Assembly: GCF_014842075.1 (NCBI RefSeq)
Contig: NZ_JACYVA010000005.1
Span: 6,509-70,508, forward strand
Length of the DNA: 64,000 nt
Reading direction: 5' to 3'
DNA from: Sphingomonas sp. CFBP 13720
GTDB lineage: Bacteria; Pseudomonadota; Alphaproteobacteria; Sphingomonadales; Sphingomonadaceae
Part shown: piece by piece, positions 9,109 to 17,099 of the stretch
How the letters are laid out: each line of letters begins with the position of its first letter
Position numbering within the stretch: the first letter of the stretch is position 1
Position numbers and translations under genes: made by a program
Notes under the pieces: model-generated
Told to the model about the DNA's origin: nothing
Seen by the model: only the letters and a program-made list of their open reading frames with translations
Database searches by the model: none

Positions 9109-9882
9109 TCAGAAAATACGCTCGCGTACGAACAGCACGTCGTCGGGCTGGACCAGCCCGGCAAGGTCAGCGTCCAGTTCGCGACCGGCGCGGTACAGCG
9201 TGACCTTGCGTTCCGATCCCGACAGCGTCGGGCCGCCGGCACGGGCCAGTGCCTGACGCACCGTCATGCCCGGCGCGATGCGGAACGTGCCCGCGTTGCC
9301 GATCTGGCCATAGATATAATATTGCGGGGCGGTGCCCGCGAACACCGCATCGCCCGGCTGGAGCGCGACGTCGGGCGTGCGCCCCCGCGCGATCAGGATC
9401 AGGCTGTACGGTTCGATCTTGCCGCCGGCGCGACGCACCTCGACGATATCCGCGCCACTCTCTTTCAGCCCGCCGACACGCGCGACCAGTTCGGTCAGCG
9501 TCACCGGCCGGTCGAGCGGGACGATGCCCGGACGATTGAACTCGCCCAGCACCGTCACGGTACGGCTGGCATATTCGAGGATCTCGACGTTCACGATCGG
9601 GTTGTTGATGTACCCGCCGCGCTTGAGTTGTTCCTGCACCGCGCTGGCCAGCGCCTGCGTGGTGCGGTTGCTCGCCTCGACCCGGCCGACCAGCGGCAGG
9701 GTGATCGAGCCGTCGGACTTGATCCGCGTCTTCACGGTGGAGCCGCCCTGACCGAAGATCTGCACTTCGATCTGGTCTTCGGCCCCCAGTTGATATCCGC
9801 TCCATACGGACTGTGCCGCGGCCGGCGGCACGGCCGCGCCCAGTGACGCGAACGCCACGGCGAAGCTGACGAACCCCTTCAT
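9109..9882 (-). CDS. Polysaccharide export protein (Wza/GumB-like, SLBB)
   Basis: 257-aa periplasmic/outer-membrane export protein. Seen: a Sec signal peptide ending near AAAQS (about residue 24), the Poly_export domain beginning YQLGAEDQIEVQIFGQ, and two SLBB-type segments (about 108-150 with VTVLGEFNRPGIVPL, and 190-245 with YYIYGQIGNAGTFRI). It lacks the lipobox cysteine of Wza and is shorter, like GumB and GelD of sphingan and xanthan producers. It should form the export channel together with the Wzc/GumC protein at 14815-16188. It follows the beta-barrel gene by 16 bases. Confidence 0.92.
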   Translation of the reverse strand: MKGFVSFAVAFASLGAAVPPAAAQSVWSGYQLGAEDQIEVQIFGQGGSTVKTRIKSDGSITLPLVGRVEASNRTTQALASAVQEQLKRGGYINNPIVNVEILEYASRTVTVLGEFNRPGIVPLDRPVTLTELVARVGGLKESGADIVEVRRAGGKIEPYSLILIARGRTPDVALQPGDAVFAGTAPQYYIYGQIGNAGTFRIAPGMTVRQALARAGGPTLSGSERKVTLYRAGRELDADLAGLVQPDDVLFVRERIF

Positions 9883-9898
9883 CCCAAGTCCTTCCGAA

Positions 9899-11083
9899 TC
9901 AAATGCGCATCATTGCGGACAATGTCGCCGAAAAGCTGTCATAGTCGTAAAATTCATTATCGGCAGCCCGCTTGCGATAGCGGGTGAGCAGTTCGAGCGT
10001 CAGCGGCTGGAGCAGGCGATACCGCATGTTCGCCGATGCCGTGACCTGCGTGTCCTTGCCGCGCGGGCGCAGCTGGAATTCGGGATCCTCGCCCCGGAAC
10101 GTCCGTTCGGCCAGCCGCAGGTCGGCACCGACCGACGTCCGGTTGCTGATCGTCAGGTTCGTACCGAAACTCGCCTGCTGTTGCAGGTAATAGCTGGTGC
10201 CGACATTGCCGCGCGCCGCGACCGATCGGCCGAATCCGGCGCTGAAGCCCAGCCGCGACACCGGCTTGTACCCGACCTCGCCCGAATAGGTGATGCCTGC
10301 GAAGGGCGTGACGCCGGGCAGTTGCGGCGCGACGTCGGTATAGGCGACTTCCACCTGCGCACTGATCCGCGTGCCGACGCTGCGCGACAGGCGAAGCCCC
10401 ACCGACCGGACCTCGGTCACGTCCTTCGCCGGGCCGGCGGGCGTCAGCACTTCCCGCGCGCGGCGGATCGACGCCAGCGAACCGAACAGTTGCGCATCGC
10501 CCAGCGCGGGCCGGCGATAGGCGATCCCGACCCGGGCATCGATGATCGACTGATCGCGGTCGCGGCGTCGTTCCGAATTCTCGATGCGGAAAAAGCCCGC
10601 CGACGCCGCCGGATAGAAACCCGATGGTCGCGGACAACTCATCCGCAGCGAATAGTCCTGCGCGGTCGATACGTTGCGGATGATCTCGCCCAGATCTTCC
10701 AGATCGGACTGCGCCTGGAACAGGCTGCCGGTCACTTCGGCGCGGCATCGCGGGCCGGCGCGCAGGTCCGCGCCGCCGGTGAATGCCACGTCCTGCCGGT
10801 TCAGAAAGGTGAACCGGTCGTTCCACGCATAACCGGCATAGCCATTGGCGAAGATACGCTGCCGGGCCAGACGGCGGCTGTAGTCCAGCGTGATGCGGGG
10901 CGCGATCGACAGATTGTCCGTCTGCCCGCCGCCATCGTTGTTGATGCGCAGCAGGTTGGAGTCGTACACCTCGACCACCGCTAGCGACAGTTCGAACTTG
11001 TTTTCCTGCGCATGCGCAGCGGGTGCGAACGCGGCCAGCCCCATGATGCCAGCCGTCGCGGCGACGATCCGTGGCACGCTCAT
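9899..11083 (-). CDS. Outer-membrane beta-barrel protein of the EPS locus
   Basis: 394-aa protein with a cleavable signal peptide (ends about AHAQE, residue 26) followed by alternating-hydrophobic strands to the C-terminus, which finishes on the aromatic/hydrophobic strand typical of porins (SATLSAMMRI). It resembles the putative beta-barrel porin families found beside Wza-like genes in sphingomonads. The ATG at 11083 is chosen because AAGGGG lies immediately upstream and the signal peptide begins there; the frame is open far upstream by chance. It likely helps carry the polymer through the outer membrane, but no enzymatic motif is visible and the role is inferred from position. Confidence 0.8.
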   Translation of the reverse strand: MSVPRIVAATAGIMGLAAFAPAAHAQENKFELSLAVVEVYDSNLLRINNDGGGQTDNLSIAPRITLDYSRRLARQRIFANGYAGYAWNDRFTFLNRQDVAFTGGADLRAGPRCRAEVTGSLFQAQSDLEDLGEIIRNVSTAQDYSLRMSCPRPSGFYPAASAGFFRIENSERRRDRDQSIIDARVGIAYRRPALGDAQLFGSLASIRRAREVLTPAGPAKDVTEVRSVGLRLSRSVGTRISAQVEVAYTDVAPQLPGVTPFAGITYSGEVGYKPVSRLGFSAGFGRSVAARGNVGTSYYLQQQASFGTNLTISNRTSVGADLRLAERTFRGEDPEFQLRPRGKDTQVTASANMRYRLLQPLTLELLTRYRKRAADNEFYDYDSFSATLSAMMRI

Positions 11084-11160
11084 CCCCCCTTCACTCCCCT
11101 TGCCCCTCGTCGCCCCGCTGTATGCGTTCGCGACCGATCGGTCAAAACTGTCCGCGCCGA

Positions 11161-12072
11161 TCATGAACGCTGCGATTCGCCACCGAATTGCAGCGCGAGG
11201 CGATAGCGGATCAGCGAGAAGCGCGTGCGATAGGCAAAGGCCATTGCCCCGACCTTGGTCGGCCATGCGGCGACCGCCGGATCGATCGCCGCGATGTCGA
11301 GGATCGCCCGGCGCGGCGGCGGCAACTGCCGCGCGCAGAAGGCGAGGCATTCGGCCCAGCCCGGCTGACGATCCCGTTCGCCGCCCGCCACGCGGCGGAC
11401 GCGCTTCATCACCTCGGCCTGGGTCGACCGGGTGGGATGGCCGATCTTCGCCGCCTCGACATACAGTCCGGGCCCGACCGTCCGCCACGCGCGGTTGCCC
11501 CATTCGCGGTCGCCGCCGGATTTCATCGACGTCGCGAACGGCCCCACCTTTGCCATCGTGTCGGCACGGGTCAGCATGTTGGCGGTCATCGCAAAATGCA
11601 CGACCTCTACGAAACGCCGCTGCGGGAACCCGACCGCGAGGTCGAACACCTCGGCCGGTTTCAGCCCCGACGCGCCCGTCGTCACCAGATCGATCGAACC
11701 GCCGACGAAGCTCGGCCCGTCGCTCGCCATCAGCGGCGCGATGCCCGCTTCCAGCCAGCCGGCGGATGGCAGGCAATCCGAATCGGTGAACGCCAGCAAC
11801 GTGCCGCGCGCCGCGGCGATGCCGGTGTTGCGCGCCGCATAGGAGCCGGGCATCGCTTCGCTCAGCCACCGCACTTCGGGAAAGCGCGCCTTCAGCGCGG
11901 TCATGTCCTCGGTCGATCCATTGTCGACCACGATGATTTCAGCCCGGTCGGCGATCGTCTGACGTGCCAGCAGATCAAGACACAGTCCAAGACGATGTGT
12001 ATCATTATAGACCGGAATGATGATCGAAACGATCGGCACCGTACCGGCGGCCGGAACAGACGGATCGGTCAT
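11161..12072 (-). CDS. Glycosyltransferase family 2
   Basis: 303-aa GT-A transferase. Seen: VSIIIPVYND at the N-terminus, IIVVDNGSTED for the nucleotide, and the DxD-type TDSDC motif near residue 93, with a conserved KSGGDREWG segment in the acceptor half. The ATG at 12072 is preferred over a TTG two codons earlier because AAGGGG is correctly spaced. It is the first gene of the eight-gene minus-strand series and diverges from the GumK-like gene, so 12073-12263 should hold promoters for both arms. It is a likely paralogue of the GT2 at 92-970. Substrate unknown. Confidence 0.88.
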   Translation of the reverse strand: MTDPSVPAAGTVPIVSIIIPVYNDTHRLGLCLDLLARQTIADRAEIIVVDNGSTEDMTALKARFPEVRWLSEAMPGSYAARNTGIAAARGTLLAFTDSDCLPSAGWLEAGIAPLMASDGPSFVGGSIDLVTTGASGLKPAEVFDLAVGFPQRRFVEVVHFAMTANMLTRADTMAKVGPFATSMKSGGDREWGNRAWRTVGPGLYVEAAKIGHPTRSTQAEVMKRVRRVAGGERDRQPGWAECLAFCARQLPPPRRAILDIAAIDPAVAAWPTKVGAMAFAYRTRFSLIRYRLALQFGGESQRS

Positions 12073-12263
12073 TCGCAAAAGTCCCCTTACGCTTCGATCC
12101 GCGCCTTAACGACTGTGCCGGCACAAGTATATGGTTATGCCGCAATGCGGCACGACAAGGTTGACCGACGGTCCCGCGCAAGCCATTGCTCGCCCGGCCG
12201 GCAGGCGTATCCATGGTCGGATCGTCGGCGCGGCGCGTGAAACTGAGCAGGACGGAACAGCGG
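12073..12263. promoter_or_regulatory. Divergent promoter region of the EPS locus
   Basis: 191 bases between the start of the minus-strand EPS series and the start of the plus-strand series. Both transcripts must begin here or nearby. A clear -35/-10 pair could not be assigned; the region is only slightly less GC-rich than its flanks. Confidence 0.45.
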
Positions 12264-13406
12264 ATGAGCAAACGACGGGTCGTCTTCGTTTCCGCGTTCC
12301 ACGATTACCGTACGGCCAAGCGCGCGAGCATCCATCCGATCGCGCGTGCGCTGGCGCAGAGCGGCTATGACGTCACGTTCCTGTCCACCCGGTTCAGCCG
12401 CCTGTCGCGCAGCAAGGGCGATTCGCGCCTGTTCCTGTGGGACCGCGCGAACCGGTACGAAACGGTCGACGGCATCCGCTGTTATCTGTGGCGCACGGCG
12501 TTCCATCCCTTTGCCACCGGATCGCGCATCGGCGACACGCTGATGGGGACGCTGTTCCCGCTCTATGCCGAACTGCCCAACCGCGACGTCGACGCGATGT
12601 TCGCCGAAGCGGACTATGTGGTGGTCGAGGCGACGGTCGCCGCGATCCTGTTGCGCCGCATCCGCCGGCTGAACCCCACGGCGCGCATCATCTATTACGC
12701 GACCGACCGGCTCGATACCGTCGGCGCACACCCCTATGTTCGCCGCCGCCTCGAAAAGGACGGCGCGCTGGTCCATCATATCAGCCTGCGGTCGAGCGTG
12801 ATGGCGGAAGATTTCGGCTGGGCGGGCGACCGGCTGACCCGGATCGGCTTCGGCATCGATCCGTCCGATTTCGCCGATACCGGGGTGCAGCCCTATGCGC
12901 CGGGTACACGCAATGCGGTGTCGGTCGGCGCGATGCTGTTCGACGAACAGTTCTTCCGCATCGCCGCCCCCGCCTTTCCCGACGTGACGTTCCACGTCAT
13001 CGGATGCGGGCGGACGTTCGATGCGCCGGCGAACGTCGTGCTGCACGACGAAATGCCGTTCCGCGACACCCTGCCATGGCTGCGCCACGCGACGATCGGC
13101 CTTGCGCCCTATCACCGCGCGGCAGGCGTCGAATATCTCGCCGAATCCAGCCTGAAGCTGGCGCAATACGAATATCTCGGCCTGCCCGCCGCTTGTCCGG
13201 ATTTCGCCGCGGGCGACGTCGCCTCGCGCTTCGGCTACGTCAACGACGACGCGACATCGATCACCGGCGCGGTATCGCGCGCACTGGCGGCGGCGGGAAC
13301 GATCGCGCCCCGCGCCTTCCCCGGCTGGGACGGCATCGGCGAGCGGCTGCTACACCCCGAACGCTATCCCGACACCGCGCTGGGCGCCGGGTCGATGGCG
13401 TCGTGA
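12264..13406 (+). CDS. GumK-like glucuronosyltransferase (GT70 type)
   Basis: 380-aa GT-B transferase that closely follows the pattern of Xanthomonas GumK, which adds glucuronic acid to the lipid-linked xanthan intermediate. Seen and matching remembered GumK sequence: SAFHDYRTAKRASIHPI near the N-terminus, FSRLSRSKGD, CYLWRTAFHPF, VSVGAMLFDEQFF, VTFHVIGCGR and the LAPYH...YLAESSLKLAQYEYLGLPA donor-site region. The ATG at 12264 is preferred over one at 12186 because conserved sequence starts there. It heads the plus-strand EPS series; a 77-base gap separates it from the ATPase gene. It suggests the EPS contains glucuronic acid, hence negative charge; the exact acceptor is unknown. Confidence 0.87.
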   Translation: MSKRRVVFVSAFHDYRTAKRASIHPIARALAQSGYDVTFLSTRFSRLSRSKGDSRLFLWDRANRYETVDGIRCYLWRTAFHPFATGSRIGDTLMGTLFPLYAELPNRDVDAMFAEADYVVVEATVAAILLRRIRRLNPTARIIYYATDRLDTVGAHPYVRRRLEKDGALVHHISLRSSVMAEDFGWAGDRLTRIGFGIDPSDFADTGVQPYAPGTRNAVSVGAMLFDEQFFRIAAPAFPDVTFHVIGCGRTFDAPANVVLHDEMPFRDTLPWLRHATIGLAPYHRAAGVEYLAESSLKLAQYEYLGLPAACPDFAAGDVASRFGYVNDDATSITGAVSRALAAAGTIAPRAFPGWDGIGERLLHPERYPDTALGAGSMAS

Positions 13407-13483
13407 AGCAATAGGCAAGACACGATGAGTATGCGATGGAAGTGCGACGCGGGATGTACCCGATACGGCGCAAGGGGGATCAA

Positions 13484-14818
13484 ATGCTGAATCAACTCTT
13501 TGCACGCGTTCGCGTCCTGTTTCGCGGGCTGTCCGGCAATGGCCAGTCGCGCCTGCCCGACCCGTTGCGGATCGCGTCACAGGCGGGACAGGCACCCCGC
13601 CCCCGCACGGTCGCGCCGCCCGCGCCGCCCCGCGCGGTATCGCCCGAACAACGGGCCGAACGCACGCGTGCGCTGGCCATCCGCCTGTTCGGCGCGAACC
13701 AGCCGGTCGACAATCCACGCGACCTGTTCGGTCGTCAGGCCGAACTGACCGCGCTGCGCGAAGCGGTGCTGGATGGCGGCATGCACGCGGTCATCTATGG
13801 TCCGCGCGGCAGCGGCAAGACCTCGCTGGTCCGCGTATTCGGCACCATGGCCGACGAACGCGGCGCGACGATCATCTATCTGTCCTGCGCCGGCAGCGGC
13901 GATTTCGGGCAGATCATCCTGCCCTATCTCCACGAAATGGGTCCGGCCCCGTTCGGACTGCGTGCCGACGAATTCGCGCGCGCGGTCGATCTGGTATCGT
14001 CGTCGCCCACGCCGCGATCGGTCGCCGCGCTGCTGGCCCGCGCGAACCGCGACGAACTGGTCCTGATCCTCGACGAATTCGACCGGCTGGAAGACGCGGA
14101 TACGAAAGCGCAACTGGCGCTGCTCATCAAGCTGCTTGCCGACATGCGGTCGCGCGTGCGGCTGGTGTTCGTCGGAATTTCGGGCGATGTCGGCGAACTG
14201 ATCGACGTCCACGCATCGGTCCGCCGTCACCTGACCGCCGTCGGATTGAAGCCGATTTCGGATGTGGAGGTCGCCAATTTCATCCGGTCGACCAGCAGCG
14301 CGATCGGCGTCGCCATCGCGCCGGGCGCGCTGGCGGCACTGCGCTTCGTCGCGTGCGGATCGCCCTATCATATGCGGCTGTTCAGCCTGCAATCCTGCCT
14401 TGCCGCGATCGACGGCGGCGGTCGGGAAGTCGATGAGCCGACGATGCTCGCCGGGCTGGAACGCGCCCGCCGCGTGTGGAGCGCGACCAATTCGCGGGAT
14501 GCCGCGCTGTTCGAAGCGGCGCTGGCCGACCCGCGCTGGCCGGTCGCGATCCTCGAATGTTTCGCGCGCGAATGCGCCGTCCGGCTGGAATTCACCCCCG
14601 CCGATCTGGCCGACGCGCTGGAGCGCGACGGGTTCGACCCCGACGCCGCCCCGTTGCTGATCGAAGCGTTCGGTCCGGCGCTCGGCCGGATGAAGGAAGG
14701 GTCGCTGCGGCTGGCGTTCGATGACGTGCTGGCCCCGCAATTCCTGTTATCGATGTGTGTCACGGCACGGATGACCGCATCCGGCCACCCGGTTTCCAGC
14801 GAAGGAACCATGCAATGA
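13484..14818 (+). CDS. AAA ATPase in the EPS operon
   Basis: 444-aa soluble ATPase of the AAA_16/Orc1-like class. Seen: a proline-rich N-terminal linker (about 35-60), Walker A GPRGSGKT at 106-113, Walker B LVLILDEFDRLE at 192-203, then a sensor region (RLVFVGISGD) and a C-terminal winged-helix-like part. The ATG at 13484 is used because AAGGGGG precedes it by a few bases; an in-frame ATG at 13436 has no such site. Its stop overlaps the start of the Wzc-like gene (ATGA), tying it to EPS export. Such ATPases are not standard Wzy-pathway parts; it could energise or gate assembly in place of the missing kinase activity next door. Confidence 0.8.
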   Translation: MLNQLFARVRVLFRGLSGNGQSRLPDPLRIASQAGQAPRPRTVAPPAPPRAVSPEQRAERTRALAIRLFGANQPVDNPRDLFGRQAELTALREAVLDGGMHAVIYGPRGSGKTSLVRVFGTMADERGATIIYLSCAGSGDFGQIILPYLHEMGPAPFGLRADEFARAVDLVSSSPTPRSVAALLARANRDELVLILDEFDRLEDADTKAQLALLIKLLADMRSRVRLVFVGISGDVGELIDVHASVRRHLTAVGLKPISDVEVANFIRSTSSAIGVAIAPGALAALRFVACGSPYHMRLFSLQSCLAAIDGGGREVDEPTMLAGLERARRVWSATNSRDAALFEAALADPRWPVAILECFARECAVRLEFTPADLADALERDGFDPDAAPLLIEAFGPALGRMKEGSLRLAFDDVLAPQFLLSMCVTARMTASGHPVSSEGTMQ

Positions 14819-16188
14819 ATGTCTGGGACTATCTGGAGTCGCTGAAAAGCCGGTGGCGCCTGATCGTGCTGACCGCGCTGACCGTGCTTGCGGCGGTGGC
14901 GGTCTGGACGTGGCAATCGCCGCGGACCTACACCGCCTCCGCAACGCTGTTGTTCGATCTGCAACAGGCCGATCCGGTCGCGGCCAAGGGTGGCGGCAGC
15001 GCGTCGAAGGCGTCGACCGTGCTCGGCACGCAGGCCGAAATCATCCGCAGCGGCATCGTCGCGCAACGCGTCGCCGCACAGCTCGGCTATGACAAGAAGC
15101 CCGAACTGGTCGCCGCGTACCGCGCATCGGGCACCCATGGCCTTGGCCTGCGCGAATGGATCGGGCGGCGGCTGCTCGGCCCGCTCGAAGTGGTCACGAC
15201 CCGCAATACCAACGTGCTGGCCGTGAACTACAAGGGCGGCGATCCCGATGTGGCGGCGCGTCTCGCGACCGCGTTCGCCGAGGCCTATGTCCAGACGCAG
15301 TTGCAGCTGCGCATCGATCCGGCCCGCGTCTATTCGCAATGGTTCGAATCGCAGATCACCGATGCACGCGACCGGCTGGAGGTCGCGCAGCGCCGGTTGA
15401 GCAGCTTCCAGCAGCAACGCGGCCTTGTCGGCGCGGGGCGGTTCGATATCGAACAGGCGCAGCTGAGCGAATTGTCGCAGCAGATGACCAGTGCGCAGGC
15501 CGAACTGGCGCAGGCGCAGGCCCGCGCGAACACCTCCGTCGGAACCTCCTCCTCCACCCAGCAGTCCGGCGTCGTCCAGGGGCTGGACAGCCAGATCGCC
15601 GGCAAGTCCGCCGAACTGCAACAGCTTCGCCAGACGCTGGGGCCGAACCACCCGCTGGTTGCCGCCGGCCGTGCCGAACTGGGCGAATTGCAGTCGCGCC
15701 GGTCGCAGGCGGTCGGCAACGCGGTGTCTGCGGTCCGTACCGACAGCGCCGCCGCCGCCAGTCGCGAAGCCAGCCTGCGTGGTCTCGTCGCCGCGCAGCG
15801 CGAGCGTGTGCTGCGGCTGGCGAACGCACAGGACGAGATGTCGGTGCTGCAACGCGACGTCGATACCGCGCGCACCGCCTATGACGCGGTTACCGGCCGG
15901 CTGAACGAAATGCGGTTACAGAGCGAGATTCCGCAGACCAACGTCAGCGTGCTCGATCGCGCGACCGCGCCGACGCTGCCGTCCAGCCCCGATGTCGGGC
16001 TGCGGCTGCTGCTCGGGATTCTGGGCGGGCTGTTCTTCGGGATGATCATCGCGCTGTTCCTCGAATGGCGCCGTCCAAAGGTGCGGACGGTCGACGGGTT
16101 CGAAGCGGCGACCGGCGTGGCGGTCCTTGCCGACCTCACGCGCGGTTCGATCAATCTGGGCTTTGGTGGCAAGGGAGCGACAGCATGA
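14815..16188 (+). CDS. Wzc/GumC-type polysaccharide co-polymerase (chain-length determinant)
   Basis: 457-aa inner-membrane protein. Seen: a Wzz domain at the N-terminus with the first helix at about 16-34, a long periplasmic coiled-coil region (about 170-375, rich in Gln/Ala/Arg/Glu), the GNVR-type segment near residues 365-375, and the second helix at about 400-422 followed by a short cytoplasmic tail. The PSSPDVGLRLLLGILGG motif before the last helix is typical. No kinase domain is fused, as in GumC/GelC; the kinase-like part is the next gene, which it overlaps as ATGA. It controls chain length and contacts the Wza-like exporter. Confidence 0.9.
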   Translation: MNVWDYLESLKSRWRLIVLTALTVLAAVAVWTWQSPRTYTASATLLFDLQQADPVAAKGGGSASKASTVLGTQAEIIRSGIVAQRVAAQLGYDKKPELVAAYRASGTHGLGLREWIGRRLLGPLEVVTTRNTNVLAVNYKGGDPDVAARLATAFAEAYVQTQLQLRIDPARVYSQWFESQITDARDRLEVAQRRLSSFQQQRGLVGAGRFDIEQAQLSELSQQMTSAQAELAQAQARANTSVGTSSSTQQSGVVQGLDSQIAGKSAELQQLRQTLGPNHPLVAAGRAELGELQSRRSQAVGNAVSAVRTDSAAAASREASLRGLVAAQRERVLRLANAQDEMSVLQRDVDTARTAYDAVTGRLNEMRLQSEIPQTNVSVLDRATAPTLPSSPDVGLRLLLGILGGLFFGMIIALFLEWRRPKVRTVDGFEAATGVAVLADLTRGSINLGFGGKGATA

Positions 16189-17051
16189 GGTTGCGTTCCA
16201 GCAACAGGCCCGGCGGTGACGCGGGCTACACCGATCTCGAAACGACGGTGATCGATGCCAACGGCATCGGTCGCGACGATCTTGACCGGATCGAGGCGTA
16301 TCGCGCCCGCACCGGGGCCAGCTTTTCGGAAGCGGTCGTCGATCTGGGCGTCGTCGCGCCCGACCATCTGCAACGCACGATCGCGACGCATGCCGAAGCC
16401 GGCACGCTGATCGATCCCGACCAGACCGGGGTCAGCCGCGCGGTCGTCGCCGCCTATGCGCCTGACGATCCCCTGACGGTGAAGCTGCGTGCGTTGCGCT
16501 CGACACTGTTCGTGCCCGATGATCTGGAACATGGCGACATGCGCGTGCTGGTCGTCGTGGCGGTCGGGACCGACGATGCGCCGGGCGTCACCGCCAATCT
16601 GGCGACGCTGGTCGCGCAACTCGGCTATCCCGGTCTTCTGGTCGACGCCAATTTCGCCGCACCGACGCAGCATGCGCTGTTCGGGCTCGACCCGGTCGAA
16701 GGTGTGACTTCGTTGCTGTCGGGTGCGCTCGATCGCGAGACGACGGTCGTCGCCACGCCGGTGCCCAACCTGTCGTTGATCGCCGCCGGCCCGGCGATCG
16801 CCGCCCTGCCCGAAACGGTGGAGCGGGTTTCGCTGGTCGAACAGATCCGCGCGATCCGTCTGGGCCATCGCTTCGCGATCATCGATGCCGGCAATCAGCC
16901 CCCCGAAGTCACCGCCGCGATCGCGCGCGGAGCCGATGGCGTGCTGCTACTGGTCGAGCGTGAACGGACGCCGTTCGCGGCGCTCGAAACGCTGCTGCCG
17001 CGACTGGAAAGCAACGACATTCCGGTGGTCGGCAGCATCCTGATCCGCTGA
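16185..17051 (+). CDS. CpsD/CapB-like protein with degenerate P-loop (probable pseudokinase)
   Basis: 288-aa cytoplasmic partner of the chain-length protein, overlapping it as ATGA. The C-terminal half follows the bacterial tyrosine kinase (BY-kinase) fold: LLVDANFAAPTQHALFGL at 151-168 takes the place of Walker A', AIIDAG at 231-236 that of Walker B. But Walker A, normally GxGKS/T, reads VGTDDAPGVTAN (127-138) with no lysine, and there is no tyrosine cluster at the C-terminus, which ends VVGSILIR. Residues about 30-70 resemble the N-terminal domain of GspE/MshE ATPases. It probably regulates the Wzc-like protein without phosphorylating it; ATP use is unlikely. A hairpin follows the stop. Confidence 0.82.
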   Translation: MRLRSSNRPGGDAGYTDLETTVIDANGIGRDDLDRIEAYRARTGASFSEAVVDLGVVAPDHLQRTIATHAEAGTLIDPDQTGVSRAVVAAYAPDDPLTVKLRALRSTLFVPDDLEHGDMRVLVVVAVGTDDAPGVTANLATLVAQLGYPGLLVDANFAAPTQHALFGLDPVEGVTSLLSGALDRETTVVATPVPNLSLIAAGPAIAALPETVERVSLVEQIRAIRLGHRFAIIDAGNQPPEVTAAIARGADGVLLLVERERTPFAALETLLPRLESNDIPVVGSILIR

Positions 17052-17057
17052 TCGCTA

Positions 17058-17080
17058 CGGGGTCGCCGGTGGCGACCCCG
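17058..17080 (+). terminator. Hairpin after the plus-strand EPS series
   Basis: Perfect 10-bp stem CGGGGTCGCC/GGCGACCCCG with a 3-base loop, seven bases after the stop of the CpsD-like gene. No T-run follows, so it could be a weak terminator or an RNA-stabilising hairpin. Confidence 0.6.
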
Positions 17081-17099
17081 GTCGGTGCTGCCGAACGCG

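Noticed and set aside
7744..9846. 700-codon plus-strand frame across flippase and export genes
   Set aside because: Translation is His/Arg/Asp-rich and featureless, and it runs across two convincing genes on the other strand.
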